A DNA stretch of 64,000 nt from CAYRUP01 sp964578975 (GTDB lineage: Bacteria > Pseudomonadota > Gammaproteobacteria > DSM-16500). Each line of letters opens with the position of its first letter. Within the stretch, counting starts at the first letter, position 1. The stretch is from positions 1 through 64,000 of the forward strand of contig CAZOFA010000001.1 in assembly GCA_964578975.1 (NCBI GenBank), given 5' to 3'. The position numbers were made by a program, and so were the translations under genes. The notes under the pieces were generated by a model. The model saw nothing but the letters and a program-made list of their open reading frames with translations. It searched no databases and had not been told where the DNA came from. This document shows positions 26,826 to 36,546 of the stretch, one piece after another.

Positions 26826-26964
26826 GGGTACGGTTACCTATTCTTATCTTTTGGCTGTTCAAGATCTTTATTGTCCTGCGATCGTTTGTACCATGCAACA
26901 GGCTTTGCATGAAGAACCATTTAGAGATACGATTAGCCTTTTAACACACAAAAGGAAGATAGCT

Positions 26965-27540
26965 ATGCAAAAACAAATTTTGGCCGTTGCATTAACCAGT
27001 CTCTGTTTAATGGGCGTGACGGCTTGCCAACAAAAACCAGCGAATGATGACAACAAAACAACGGCTGAAGCCATTAAAGCGCCAGATGCAACCACGCAAA
27101 CCACGACGCAGACGACAACAACCGCTGCGAATGCCAATCCAACGACAACCGAAGCCACCCCGCAAAGCAACGTCGCGACAACAACCTCCACCACCACGTC
27201 AACTGACCCCAGTGGAAATGCGACGACCACTTCAACGTCGGTGACAGCACCCACACCAGGAACACCGGCCGCAACAGCACCTGCAGCTCCTGCAGCACCA
27301 GGCATGCCCGCACCAGGTGATGCCACCACCCAGAATGGCGCCGCGGCACCCGCACCCGCAATGAGTGGTTCCATGCCACCAGCACCCAACTCTACCAGCG
27401 TCACCACAACAACACCGCCGGGTAGCACAACCAATACGACAACAACAGTGACAACACCGACTGCAGCACCAGCACCGGGAACAGCTCCTACTCCAACTGT
27501 GTCAGGCACAACCCCTGTTCAACCTGCTCCAGGTCAATAA
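26965..27540 (+). CDS. Thr/Pro/Ala-rich outer-surface lipoprotein
   Basis: A 191-residue protein starting at the ATG behind AAGGAAGAT. A lipoprotein signal peptide ends in the lipobox VTAC (Cys21). The rest is low-complexity: Thr-rich runs mixed with Pro-Ala-Pro-Gly stretches, with no folded domain apparent. It should be acylated at Cys21 and exposed as an extended, possibly glycosylated or wall-spanning linker. The opposite strand also stays open because of the biased composition; that frame is not a gene. It is divergent from hemE. Confidence 0.8.
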   Translation: MQKQILAVALTSLCLMGVTACQQKPANDDNKTTAEAIKAPDATTQTTTQTTTTAANANPTTTEATPQSNVATTTSTTTSTDPSGNATTTSTSVTAPTPGTPAATAPAAPAAPGMPAPGDATTQNGAAAPAPAMSGSMPPAPNSTSVTTTTPPGSTTNTTTTVTTPTAAPAPGTAPTPTVSGTTPVQPAPGQ

Positions 27541-27623
27541 AAATTTCAATCCGATCACTTTCCTTCGAGCGTCGCTTCGCGACCTTCGAAGGGGTGAGCG
27601 TATGTCATTGCGAGTCTTTTACC

Positions 27624-27706
27624 CGTCATTGCGAGCGTAGCGAAGCAATCCAGGTTTTCTTGATCGACACACAAACCTGGATTGCTTCGCTGCACTCGCA
27701 ATGACG
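27624..27706. repeat. family-B palindromic repeat
   Basis: An imperfect inverted repeat with arms of about 33 bases that read cgtcattgcgagcg...aagcaatccagg and its reverse complement, around a loop of about 17 bases. A partial third arm lies at 27603-27612. It sits between the convergent lipoprotein and aroK genes and could serve as a bidirectional 3' hairpin. Confidence 0.9.
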
Positions 27707-27715
27707 ATAGGCGTT

Positions 27716-28237
27716 CTACTTGCGACGCAACCAATGAATAATTTCATCCGCCACAGCGTGTACGCTTCTTTTATCGGTTAACACACGAAAATCCGCCATT
27801 CCTTGATAAAGAGGTTCACGTTCTTCCTGAAGTATTTTTAATATTTCATTGCGATTTTTGACGCGCAATAACGGTCTTCGACTTTCATTTAACGTTCTGG
27901 CACTTTGATAACGCAGGGATACCTCAAGATAAACAACGACACCATGTTGTTGCAACGCAGTACGTGAGTTCTCTGAGAGAATAGTGCCGCCTCCCGTCGC
28001 TAAAATGATGTTAGACATCGTCGCTAATTCAGCGACAACCGCTTCCTCACGTTTACGAAACCCAGGCTCGCCTTCTAAATCAAAAATCCAACCAATATCC
28101 ACACCCGTTCTTTTTTCGATTTCTTCATCCGTGTCAAAAAAATCCATGTTTAGTTGAGCCGCTAAATATTTTCCAACACTGCTTTTGCCTGCGCCCATCG
28201 GCCCAATCAAAAAAATGTTGTTATGTTTTTTTTTCAC
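27716..28237 (-). CDS. aroK: shikimate kinase
   Basis: A 173-residue kinase of the aromatic amino-acid pathway. The Walker A GPMGAGKSS, the FDTDEEIEKRTG acidic motif, the GFRKREE arginine and the ATGGGTIL loop are all present. I chose the GTG at 28237 because AAGGGG precedes it with good spacing and the protein then starts like E. coli AroK (NIFLIGPMGAGKS); the frame is open to a GTG at 28282 without a clear Shine-Dalgarno. It follows the pil operon, the usual gammaproteobacterial order. Confidence 0.93.
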   Translation of the reverse strand: MKKKHNNIFLIGPMGAGKSSVGKYLAAQLNMDFFDTDEEIEKRTGVDIGWIFDLEGEPGFRKREEAVVAELATMSNIILATGGGTILSENSRTALQQHGVVVYLEVSLRYQSARTLNESRRPLLRVKNRNEILKILQEEREPLYQGMADFRVLTDKRSVHAVADEIIHWLRRK

Positions 28238-28316
28238 CGCGAGTCCCCTTGCTTTCTGTTTTGAAAGTTTAATGAAAGCCACGGGCTAGATCAAACGATA
28301 ATTGGCTCTTTTCTGG

Positions 28317-29471
28317 TTACGTAATAATTTTGGGTGTGACGAAAATCAGCAGCTCTCTTTTGTTTTCTAACCAATCATGTTGTTGAAAAAGCAATCCGAC
28401 GACTGGGATTTTATTCATAAACGGAATGCCTTCACTCGTGTGATTTTTATTCGACTCAAAAATGCCCCCCAATACAATCGTTTGCCCATTGCGTACCAGA
28501 ATATGCGTACTGATTTGTCGCGTGGTAATGGCAGGCACACCTTGCACAATGCGAGTACTGGGCCGATCCTGATTCACTTGCAGCGCAAGCAGTACTTTAT
28601 TATTCGGCAATATTTGCGGCGTGACTTTTAAACTGAGCACTGCTTTTTTAAATGCAACACCCGTCGCACCACTTCGACTGATTTCCTGATAAGGGATTTC
28701 TTCGCCTGATTCAATGGATGCTGTCTGTTGATTGGCGGTAAACAAACTGGGACTTGAAATTAATTCACCGTGGCCAGCATTTTCCAGCGCCGCGAGCTCA
28801 ACGTCTAACGCTGCACCATCAGACAAACGTGTCAGACTCAAGCTCGCGGTCGTTGAAAAATGAATCCCTAATTGTCGTTCAAAATCATTGTCGACACTCG
28901 CTAAACGCGTTTCGATTAAAACTTGTTGCACAGGAATATCGACGTGGCGGATGAGATCGTGAATGATGGCTACATTTTTTTCGATATCTTGCAGATAAAT
29001 TTGATTGGTGCGTAAATCGACGTGCATCATTCCGCGTTTTGAAAGCAGTGAGTGACTGTTATCTTGCACCAAGCGCGCAATTTCATCCGCGGTCGCATAA
29101 CGAATTTTAAAGATGCGCGAAATAAGTGGCGCCGATTCAATCAACATTTCTTGCAGTTTTATTTCATCTTGTTTTTGAGAAATCAATTCTTTTTGCGGCA
29201 TGATGAACCATAAATTATTTTTATTATATTGCACCAACCCTTTTGACTGGAGTATAAAATCGAAAGCTTGATGTGCTGTCATATGGTGTAAATTTAATGA
29301 AATCACACCATTGACTGCCGGGCTAATGACGATATCTTGCTGTAATTGTTTTGCCAGAATGCGTAATGCATCTTGTAGATTCACGTTTTGTAAATTGAGT
29401 GAAATGGGTGGGCTCGCGAAAACCATATTTATCATCATCAAAAGTAAAAAGCGTAAGACTATTTTTTTCAT
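28317..29471 (-). CDS. pilQ: type IV pilus / DNA-uptake secretin PilQ, short form
   Basis: A 384-residue secretin with a signal peptide (to about residue 19), an STN/N0 domain (NVNLQDALRILAKQLQQDIVISP), one N1-type domain, and the secretin core (VLIETRLASVDNDFERQLG, GELISSPSL, IESGEEIPYQE, GQTIVLGGI, PVVGLLFQ). AMIN domains, present in the 700-residue PilQ of Pseudomonas, are missing. It forms the outer-membrane channel for pilus or DNA uptake. It overlaps the preceding gene by four bases. Confidence 0.9.
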   Translation of the reverse strand: MKKIVLRFLLLMMINMVFASPPISLNLQNVNLQDALRILAKQLQQDIVISPAVNGVISLNLHHMTAHQAFDFILQSKGLVQYNKNNLWFIMPQKELISQKQDEIKLQEMLIESAPLISRIFKIRYATADEIARLVQDNSHSLLSKRGMMHVDLRTNQIYLQDIEKNVAIIHDLIRHVDIPVQQVLIETRLASVDNDFERQLGIHFSTTASLSLTRLSDGAALDVELAALENAGHGELISSPSLFTANQQTASIESGEEIPYQEISRSGATGVAFKKAVLSLKVTPQILPNNKVLLALQVNQDRPSTRIVQGVPAITTRQISTHILVRNGQTIVLGGIFESNKNHTSEGIPFMNKIPVVGLLFQQHDWLENKRELLIFVTPKIIT

Positions 29472-30040
29472 GGGGTTCCTTGTTTATTAAGGTGTATAGC
29501 AAACACAGCGCCAGTGGGAAGTTTTACGATTGAAAGTGTTTCATGCGGCAATTGTAAATAGCCTACAATATGCGGATTCTTTTTTAGATAACGCATGGAT
29601 GATGTAGACTGATTATCACACGCATTCAATAAAGATAATTTGATTGAAAAAAACAATTTTCCCTGCTGATTGGTTAACTCAAATTGATTCGCCATAAATG
29701 GAAAACATATTTCTCTCAAACGCTGAAAAAAATTTTCGATTTGGAAAAACTGCCCACTGAAAATAGTGTCACTCAACAAAACTTCATTATTCTTTTTTGT
29801 CGAATCCATTTTGATTAATGTGAGCCCGCTTGCACGTGATTCTTTAAGCAATCGATCTAACAACATAGTTTGTTGCCAAAATTTTATGTGATGTGACAAG
29901 CGCGGCGATTTTTTTGGCAATAGCGTTTTTGTTTGCATATGTTGTTGATGATGGGCGTCTAAAACACGCTTAATTTGCAGCGCGTTATCAATAACACCCA
30001 CCAAAATAATGATGAATATCAAAATAAATAATCGTTGCAT
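29468..30040 (-). CDS. PilO-like protein with a PilP-like tail (possible fusion)
   Basis: A 190-residue inner-membrane-anchored protein in the place of both pilO and pilP. An N-terminal membrane segment (about 4-20) is followed by a PilO-like periplasmic region with FSGQFFQIENFFQRL. The last 45 residues (from RYLKKNPHIVGYLQL through KLPTGAVFAIHL) resemble the beta-domain of PilP, which touches the PilQ secretin. There is no room for separate pilO and pilP genes between pilN and pilQ. A fused or collapsed alignment subcomplex is my reading. Identification rests mostly on gene order. Confidence 0.6.
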   Translation of the reverse strand: MQRLFILIFIIILVGVIDNALQIKRVLDAHHQQHMQTKTLLPKKSPRLSHHIKFWQQTMLLDRLLKESRASGLTLIKMDSTKKNNEVLLSDTIFSGQFFQIENFFQRLREICFPFMANQFELTNQQGKLFFSIKLSLLNACDNQSTSSMRYLKKNPHIVGYLQLPHETLSIVKLPTGAVFAIHLNKQGTP

Positions 30041-30043
30041 GAT

Positions 30044-30490
30044 TTACTCAACAACAAGATAAAACGACTGTGCATGCAGCGAAAATTTTTTTATGCTTGG
30101 TTGAGGCAATGTTTGAATAAACCGTGAAATGTCATAAGCCGAGCGCATGTGTCCTGAAATCATGATTTGCTTTCCTGTGTACTGTATTTTTATCATTTGT
30201 AGAGAATAAAAATCCATGCGCTCAATTTTTTCGAACACATGAAATAAAGTGTCTTGATTGATTTTCATATTGAATAACGCATTATCATGGCTACTCGTTT
30301 TTACAAAGTGATTTTGTTTTTTTAATCTTGCCGCATGCGCATTGTCTGATGAAACAACCCAAGCAAACATCACATGCGACATAATAAAAAACATTCCGAG
30401 CGCTAAAGCGATCATGAATAAATAACGCTGTTGTTTTATTTTTCTTGCATATTGTTCTTGGCGCCAAGGCAACAAATTAATTTCGATCAT
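30044..30490 (-). CDS. pilN: type IV pilus assembly protein PilN
   Basis: A 148-residue protein. The start MIEINLLPWRQEQYARK is the classic PilN cytoplasmic peptide, which binds PilM. A membrane segment (about 24-44) and a periplasmic ferredoxin-like domain follow. The ATG at 30490 overlaps the pilM stop as ATGA and is preferred over 30520. Confidence 0.9.
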   Translation of the reverse strand: MIEINLLPWRQEQYARKIKQQRYLFMIALALGMFFIMSHVMFAWVVSSDNAHAARLKKQNHFVKTSSHDNALFNMKINQDTLFHVFEKIERMDFYSLQMIKIQYTGKQIMISGHMRSAYDISRFIQTLPQPSIKKFSLHAQSFYLVVE

Positions 30491-31362
30491 GCTGGAAATT
30501 TCCTCAAGGTTAACCCCCATGCCGTCAGCAATTCCGGTTCGCGTGGATTGTTAAGAAAATTAGTCTGAATGCTTTGAATCAAAAATTCTTGATATAAAAT
30601 TTCTTTAATGTTTGCAAACAGTGATTGCTTCCCGGTTAAAATTATTTTTTCGATTTTTGGTATTTGTGTGTTCGCACAAAAAAATTGTATGCTGCGTTTT
30701 AATTGCTGAATAAAATTTTCTTGGAGGGGATTGGCGAGAACGGGATGAATTGATTTTACTTGATCTTGCTCAATTAAAATAAGTTGCAAAATGTTTGTAT
30801 CAACATCCAGTATCACGCTGGATTCTTTTACACGCACTGCACGCGCGAGTGCATACACATCAACATCGACCGCACGCACGTTTAATCCCGCCTGACGCAC
30901 CAACTCAACATACGCATTGAGCAAATGACGCCGTGCCGCCACTAATAATAATTCATATTCCTTTTCATCTTTTGCGAGATGCACATAATCAAAACTTAAT
31001 GGCTCATTGCCGCCCGCCAAATAATGCTCTAGGTTTTCTTTGATCTCCGTTTCAAGTTCAATTTCATTGAGATAGGCGGCAATTTTAATCCGTTTTTGAA
31101 TCACTTGTGACACAGGAAAACTAATAGCAGTGGCGATATTTCCTGCCAGAATGCTTGTACTTAATTTTTTGATGACGGCAATTGATTCTGCAACATGATG
31201 GATTTTTCCATCTTGCAGCCATCCGCGTGGCGCATCCTCAATAGCGAATGCCTCCAATGTATTTTTTGGTTGTCCGGGTTTGAGCTTGACAAGACTGAAT
31301 CGATCTTGATGCAATGCCAGCCCTACCCAAGTACGTGCCTTGGCGCGTAGAAATAGGGTCAC
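30487..31362 (-). CDS. pilM: type IV pilus assembly ATPase-fold protein PilM
   Basis: A 291-residue actin-like protein of the pilus inner-membrane platform. It starts TLFLRAKARTWVGLALHQDRFSLVKLK after a GTG at 31362 with AAGGA upstream; the frame is open further to 31563, but that extension runs through the promoter region shared with mrcA. The central VILDVDTNILQLILIE and IILTGKQSLF fit the nucleotide-binding folds. It is the first gene of pilM-N-(OP)-Q-aroK, divergent from mrcA as in other gammaproteobacteria. Confidence 0.88.
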   Translation of the reverse strand: MTLFLRAKARTWVGLALHQDRFSLVKLKPGQPKNTLEAFAIEDAPRGWLQDGKIHHVAESIAVIKKLSTSILAGNIATAISFPVSQVIQKRIKIAAYLNEIELETEIKENLEHYLAGGNEPLSFDYVHLAKDEKEYELLLVAARRHLLNAYVELVRQAGLNVRAVDVDVYALARAVRVKESSVILDVDTNILQLILIEQDQVKSIHPVLANPLQENFIQQLKRSIQFFCANTQIPKIEKIILTGKQSLFANIKEILYQEFLIQSIQTNFLNNPREPELLTAWGLTLRKFPA

Positions 31363-31492
31363 TGAAATGTCCTTGGTTTTAATGGGGTTTGAATGGGGTT
31401 TGAATCGATATAGCGTGTTCTTGCAGGAAGATCTGTATATTGGGCATTTTTGTAGTAAAATGCAAGTTCGTTGTTTGAGTTTTAGATGAAGT

Positions 31493-33883
31493 ATGAAATA
31501 TATTTTGTTTTTCTTTAAAAAATTAGTGGCATTCCTACTGTTAGCGGTCGGCGTTATTGTCATTGGGGTGACTTATTACATTCAGTTTCAGCTACCTGAT
31601 ATTCATGAATTAAGCACGATTCAGCTCCAAGTACCCCTACAAATTCTCACTAAAGATGGGAAGTTAATTGCTGAATATGGCGAAAAACGTCGTATCCCCA
31701 TTGCCTATGAAAAAATTCCACCTCAATTGATTCAAGCGGTGCTTGCGACAGAAGATCAGCGCTATTTTCAACATCCCGGTGTGGACATTCCAGGCCTCGC
31801 GCGTGCGAGTGTCATCCTGATTGCAACGGGCAGAAAAACCCAAGGCGGCAGCACAATCACCATGCAAGTGGCGCGCAGTTTTTATCTCAATCGACAAAAA
31901 ACTTTTGGCCGTAAATTACGTGAAATTTTGTTAGCCCTTAAAATCGATCACACGCTGAGTAAACAAAAAATTCTGGAATTGTATTTAAATAAAATATTTC
32001 TCGGCAATCGTGCTTATGGGGTGGCTGCTGCCGCACAAATTTATTATGGCAAAACATTGGATCAATTGACGCTAGATCAATACGCTATGTTAGCCGGTTT
32101 GCCCAAAGCACCTTCCGCACTCAATCCATTGGCGAATCCAGACCTCGCCAAAAAACGTCGTGATCATGTGTTATTACGCATGAAAGAAGTGGGTTACATC
32201 GACGAAAAAACATATAACAAAGCAATTTTAACGCCACTGAATGCGCACTACCATGATTTGCAAACGCAAGTGAAAGCGCCTTATTTAGCCGATTTGGTGC
32301 ATCAACAACTCAAACAAATGTATGGCGATGATATCGATACGGAAGGTTATTCGGTTTACACCACGTTGGATAGTCGTCTGCAAAACGCTGCCAACCGCGC
32401 GGTGAATATGGGCTTAATTGCCTATGATCAACGTCACGGGTATCGCGGGGCCGAAAAGAATTTAGGCTCACCGAATTTAAAACACATGCAAGAATGGGAA
32501 AAAACACTCAGCAGTATTCCCACGTTTGGCAATCTTGAACCGGCCGCGGTCGTTGATATGACAAACCGAACAGCCACTGTGTTACGCGCGAATGGGACTC
32601 TCGCGATTATTCCGTGGACTGGATTAGCGTGGGCGCGTCCGCAAGTGAATGCCAATTATTTAGGGCCCAAACCACATAAAACCAGTGATATTCTCAAACT
32701 GGGTGATTTAGTGCGTATTAATTTTGCGAATGGATTTTGGAAACTCACGCAAATTCCTAAAGCCGAAGTCGGACTGGTGGCGATCAATCCGATGGATGGT
32801 GCGATTCTCAGCATGGTGGGTGGATTTGATTTTGTCTTGAGTCCATACAATCGAATCACCATGGCGGAGCGTCAACCCGGATCGAGCTTTAAACCATTTA
32901 TTTTTTCGGCGGCCCTTGATCTCGGTTACACCTTGGCTACTGTCATTAACGATGCGCCGATTGTGGTGGAAAATCCCACTGACAATAGTTTGTGGCGTCC
33001 GCAAAATGATGAAAAACGTTTCTTTGGTCCCACACGTTTGCGTGAAGCGTTGATTCACTCCATCAACTTGGTGTCTATTCGTTTGCTCGATCAAATTAAA
33101 ATTCCTTACGCAGTTAATTTCGCTCAGCGTTTTGGTTTTAGTCCTTCACAATTGCCGCCCACATTATCACTGGCTTTGGGTACTGCGAGTGTGACGCCGT
33201 TGCAAATGGCGACCGGTTATGCCGTGTTTGCGAATGGCGGATTTAAAATTGTACCTTTTGCGATTGATAATATTCGTAACGCGGACGGACAAATTTTATA
33301 TCAAGCGAAACCATTAACCGTTTGTCGTGATTGTCAACCAATTGCAAATCAAACCAACACGCATGCGCCACGTGTGATTAGCGCACAAAATGCATTTTTA
33401 ATTACATCCGCCCTGCATGATGTCATTGAGTACGGCACGGGGATTAAAGCACGCGGATTGAAACGCAATGATTTAGCGGGCAAAACCGGCACGACGCAAA
33501 AACAAATGGATGCGTGGTTTGCGGGTTATAATCCTGATTTAGTCGCGGTCACCTGGGTGGGTTTCGACCAACCGCAATCGTTACATGAATATGGCAATCA
33601 AGCTGCATTACCCTTGTGGATTGATTTCATGGAAGCGGCACTCAAAGGTAAACCGGATAAACCGCTCGATCAACCGCCTGGTATTGTAAGTATTAGAATC
33701 GATCCACTCACGGGGAAACGCACCGCATCAAATGATCCGGTCGCTAAGTTTGAATATTTTATGAAGCCGTTTGTGCCTGATGAAGACAAAACATCAACCA
33801 CCGCTGCAACTGCAACATCACCGAATGACAATGCACCTGCTCCTGCAACATCTGGCTCTTCTTCTGAGGGTGGATTGTATTAA
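31493..33883 (+). CDS. mrcA: penicillin-binding protein 1A (bifunctional glycosyltransferase/transpeptidase)
   Basis: A 796-residue class A PBP. An N-terminal membrane anchor is followed by the GT51 domain (LATEDQRYFQHPG with the catalytic Glu, QGGSTITMQVAR, KILELYLNKIFLG). An OB-like insert comes next, then the transpeptidase with Ser464 in SSFK, SINL and KTGTT (from Lys664). It polymerises and cross-links peptidoglycan in the periplasm. The last 35 residues are low-complexity Thr/Ala/Ser. It is divergent from pilM, the usual arrangement. Confidence 0.95.
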   Translation: MKYILFFFKKLVAFLLLAVGVIVIGVTYYIQFQLPDIHELSTIQLQVPLQILTKDGKLIAEYGEKRRIPIAYEKIPPQLIQAVLATEDQRYFQHPGVDIPGLARASVILIATGRKTQGGSTITMQVARSFYLNRQKTFGRKLREILLALKIDHTLSKQKILELYLNKIFLGNRAYGVAAAAQIYYGKTLDQLTLDQYAMLAGLPKAPSALNPLANPDLAKKRRDHVLLRMKEVGYIDEKTYNKAILTPLNAHYHDLQTQVKAPYLADLVHQQLKQMYGDDIDTEGYSVYTTLDSRLQNAANRAVNMGLIAYDQRHGYRGAEKNLGSPNLKHMQEWEKTLSSIPTFGNLEPAAVVDMTNRTATVLRANGTLAIIPWTGLAWARPQVNANYLGPKPHKTSDILKLGDLVRINFANGFWKLTQIPKAEVGLVAINPMDGAILSMVGGFDFVLSPYNRITMAERQPGSSFKPFIFSAALDLGYTLATVINDAPIVVENPTDNSLWRPQNDEKRFFGPTRLREALIHSINLVSIRLLDQIKIPYAVNFAQRFGFSPSQLPPTLSLALGTASVTPLQMATGYAVFANGGFKIVPFAIDNIRNADGQILYQAKPLTVCRDCQPIANQTNTHAPRVISAQNAFLITSALHDVIEYGTGIKARGLKRNDLAGKTGTTQKQMDAWFAGYNPDLVAVTWVGFDQPQSLHEYGNQAALPLWIDFMEAALKGKPDKPLDQPPGIVSIRIDPLTGKRTASNDPVAKFEYFMKPFVPDEDKTSTTAATATSPNDNAPAPATSGSSSEGGLY

Positions 33884-33909
33884 AATCAAAATTATCTGAG
33901 GATAAAAAA

Positions 33910-35121
33910 ATGTTTTACGCGTTTAAAAAAATAATGAGCATCATGACAGTCATTTTAATTTCGCAGGTTGCGTTTGCGAATAACCAAATTTCAAATCATC
34001 AAATTTCTGCCACACAAAAATCACACGCGCAAAAATATAGTTATCAAGGTATTCCAGTGCTCGTGCTATCTGGCTCGAGTCATGAGATGGGATATGATTA
34101 CGGAGTACAACTTAAGCAACAATTAATTACTGTTCTGGATATCCTAGAAAAATATTATATCGAGCAAAAACATTTAAAATATTCTGATTTAGCTCAACAT
34201 GCTGATCTACTCTATAATAGATATCCAGATAATTTCCAAACATTTTTACAAGGTGTCGCGCAAGGTTCGGGTTTAAGTTTTTCAGATATAAAAATTTTAA
34301 ATGCGATGGAAACATTAGGCGAATTATTGGCACCGCAAGAAATTCGCGCGTGCGCTTTTTTATATGTTTCACCCGCTAAAACAAAAAGTGGTTCTGGAAT
34401 AATGGGTAGAAATTATGATTATCCTGCGCCATTTGATCAGTTAGCGAAATATTTAACGGTGGTTGTTTTAAAACAACCGAATACCGTACCAACGGCTTTT
34501 ATTTCAATTGCAGGTGAGGTTTATTGTCCCAGTTGTGTCAATGCAAATGGGATATTTATGGAACTTAATAATGGCTCACCTTCAGGTGGACATACAGTCA
34601 ATCTCGCCACCGAATCCATGTTAATCAGAATGCTGACAACACTTCAACAATCACAAAGTCTCTCAGATACCGTTGATCAATTAAGAAATGTGAAGTCTGA
34701 TTTTTCGTTGATTGTGAGTGCTGCTGATAAAAGTCGGCCGCTCAGTTTTGAATATTCCACATCGCAAACGTTGGGGATGAATGATTATTACCCTGATATT
34801 TCTATTAAACCATTTGCGGTAACTAATTTTTATTTAGATCCCGTTTGGGGAAATAGAATACCAACTCCAACCGATGAGACAACTTGGATGGGAGTGACAC
34901 GAAGAAATAATCTACTGAATTTATCACAACAAAGCGCTCAATTTGATATTAAAAGTTTTGAAAACCTGATGAGTACGGATATTAGCGCGGGTGGTGCAGC
35001 GTGGAGTCTGACAATCTATCAAATTATTTTTGATGAGAGTGATTATTCACTTTACCTCAGAATAATCGCGAATCAACCCAATGATTGGGTGCAGATTCCG
35101 TTGAAGCCATTATTTGGTTGA
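33910..35121 (+). CDS. secreted C45/acyl-CoA:6-APA acyltransferase-like Ntn hydrolase
   Basis: A 403-residue protein with a signal peptide (to about residue 23, ending VAFA). Its core matches the C45/AAT or choloylglycine-hydrolase-like Ntn group: GSSHEMGYDYGVQL, GVAQGSGLSFSDIKILNAM, a Cys in IRACAFLYVSP that would be the N-terminal nucleophile after self-cleavage, and MGRNYDYP. Members hydrolyse or transfer acyl groups on amides. The export signal points to action in the periplasm or outside. Substrate unknown. Alone in its transcription unit, though it precedes an MFS gene. Confidence 0.75.
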   Translation: MFYAFKKIMSIMTVILISQVAFANNQISNHQISATQKSHAQKYSYQGIPVLVLSGSSHEMGYDYGVQLKQQLITVLDILEKYYIEQKHLKYSDLAQHADLLYNRYPDNFQTFLQGVAQGSGLSFSDIKILNAMETLGELLAPQEIRACAFLYVSPAKTKSGSGIMGRNYDYPAPFDQLAKYLTVVVLKQPNTVPTAFISIAGEVYCPSCVNANGIFMELNNGSPSGGHTVNLATESMLIRMLTTLQQSQSLSDTVDQLRNVKSDFSLIVSAADKSRPLSFEYSTSQTLGMNDYYPDISIKPFAVTNFYLDPVWGNRIPTPTDETTWMGVTRRNNLLNLSQQSAQFDIKSFENLMSTDISAGGAAWSLTIYQIIFDESDYSLYLRIIANQPNDWVQIPLKPLFG

Positions 35122-35228
35122 CGCCCTGGCGTGAATGGTTATAGGCTATGCCCAGTTTATAACAGCAGCGACATTCGTATGCGCTGACTTAATATTAATT
35201 ATTTCAACCTGTTGAAAGGACTTGATCG

Positions 35229-36533
35229 ATGCGACAAGTACCCGTAACCAATGTGCAATTTAATACATGGACTGCAAAATTACGCCAACATCCGTTAATC
35301 GGCGTCTTTGCTTTAACATTCAATGCGCAGTTTGGTTTTTATCTCTTAACGCCGCTTTTGACCTTCGTATTCTTCGCAACCGATAGTTCGTTATTTCCTC
35401 CTGGTGCCAGTCTGGCAGAACGCAGTTTTTTTTATGGTTTGTGTTTGAGTCTTTCCAAATTTAGTAGCTTTGTTGGTAGTAGTTTAGTATCAGCCATTTC
35501 TGATTATCGAGGTCGGCAACTCGGTTGGTATATTTCAATTAGCGCCGTGATACTGGTTGCAATCGGTGGTTTTTTTGGGTTGCTGTGGCAGAGTCCGATA
35601 TTATTTATTTTTAGTTTTTTTCTGTATGGATTATTAGACGTGAACAAATCAACTGGTCTTGCCAATGTCAGTGATGTCAGCTATTCCAATAATCTGATAT
35701 TTAATATGGGAATGTTGCAATGTTTAACTGCAGCAGGAGCATGTATTGGTCCGGTATTAGGCGGTTATGTTGCTGAAAAAAATGGAATAGCCGGAATACC
35801 TTACAGTTTACCTTTCTTATTTTCATTCATCGTCGGCGTGGTCAGTCTTGGTATTGTCTTTATCAATCAAGAAACGTATTTACCAACTAAGAAGAAAATC
35901 GCTTTTAATTTTAATGTTAAACAATTTCTTGTCGACTATTTAAATTTAATTCGTCAACCAGACATTCAAAAAATTTTTATTGTCTTAATTTTAAGTCAAA
36001 TCAGTTGGAGCACTTACTATGAGTTTATTGGACCACTGTTAAAAACCAAATTTAATTTTTCGCCGCATCAAGTGGGTCTGTTTATGGGAAGTGTGGCCTT
36101 TTGGTTAGTGCTCGCGTCTGGTTTAGGTTTACATTTTTTCAATCGCTGGTTCAGCCTACGGCAAATGATTTGGGGTAGCATTATCAGTGTAGTGATTGGG
36201 ACTTTACTCAGTTTGTTTGCTGGGATTTATTATACGCATGCATTTAGCCAAAGTCTTTTATGGGTGGGTGCAATCCCGATTGCGATGGGCGATGTGATTT
36301 TATATAGTTTACTCGTGAGTTTATTTTCACAAAAAATAAATCCCGCAGCACGTGGTAAAGCAATGGGTCTTGGTTTAACGATTCGGATGTTGGTTTGGTC
36401 ACTGATGGCGTTATGGGGAAGTTATCTCATTAGCTTAAGTCCTATCGGCGCTTTATATTTTATCCCATTCGGCGTGATTATTTTATTATGCGTATTATTG
36501 ATGTTTAAGCCACATTTTTGGTTTTTACAATGA
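35229..36533 (+). CDS. MFS transporter
   Basis: A 434-residue polytopic protein with 12 predicted membrane segments. The loop between segments 2 and 3 carries SAISDYRGRQLGW, the MFS motif A (D-x-x-G-R). Segment 5 has GAC-IGPVLGGYVAE, like motif C of drug/proton antiporters. Likely an inner-membrane antiporter; substrate unknown. TTGAAAGGA precedes the ATG. coaX follows after 13 bases on the same strand. Confidence 0.85.
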   Translation: MRQVPVTNVQFNTWTAKLRQHPLIGVFALTFNAQFGFYLLTPLLTFVFFATDSSLFPPGASLAERSFFYGLCLSLSKFSSFVGSSLVSAISDYRGRQLGWYISISAVILVAIGGFFGLLWQSPILFIFSFFLYGLLDVNKSTGLANVSDVSYSNNLIFNMGMLQCLTAAGACIGPVLGGYVAEKNGIAGIPYSLPFLFSFIVGVVSLGIVFINQETYLPTKKKIAFNFNVKQFLVDYLNLIRQPDIQKIFIVLILSQISWSTYYEFIGPLLKTKFNFSPHQVGLFMGSVAFWLVLASGLGLHFFNRWFSLRQMIWGSIISVVIGTLLSLFAGIYYTHAFSQSLLWVGAIPIAMGDVILYSLLVSLFSQKINPAARGKAMGLGLTIRMLVWSLMALWGSYLISLSPIGALYFIPFGVIILLCVLLMFKPHFWFLQ

Positions 36534-36546
36534 GAGCACACAACAA

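Noticed and set aside
26868..27509. A long open frame on the minus strand opposite the lipoprotein gene
   Set aside because: It mirrors the Thr/Pro/Ala-biased codons of the real gene, encodes a Val/Gly run, and lacks a start signal. It is a composition shadow.
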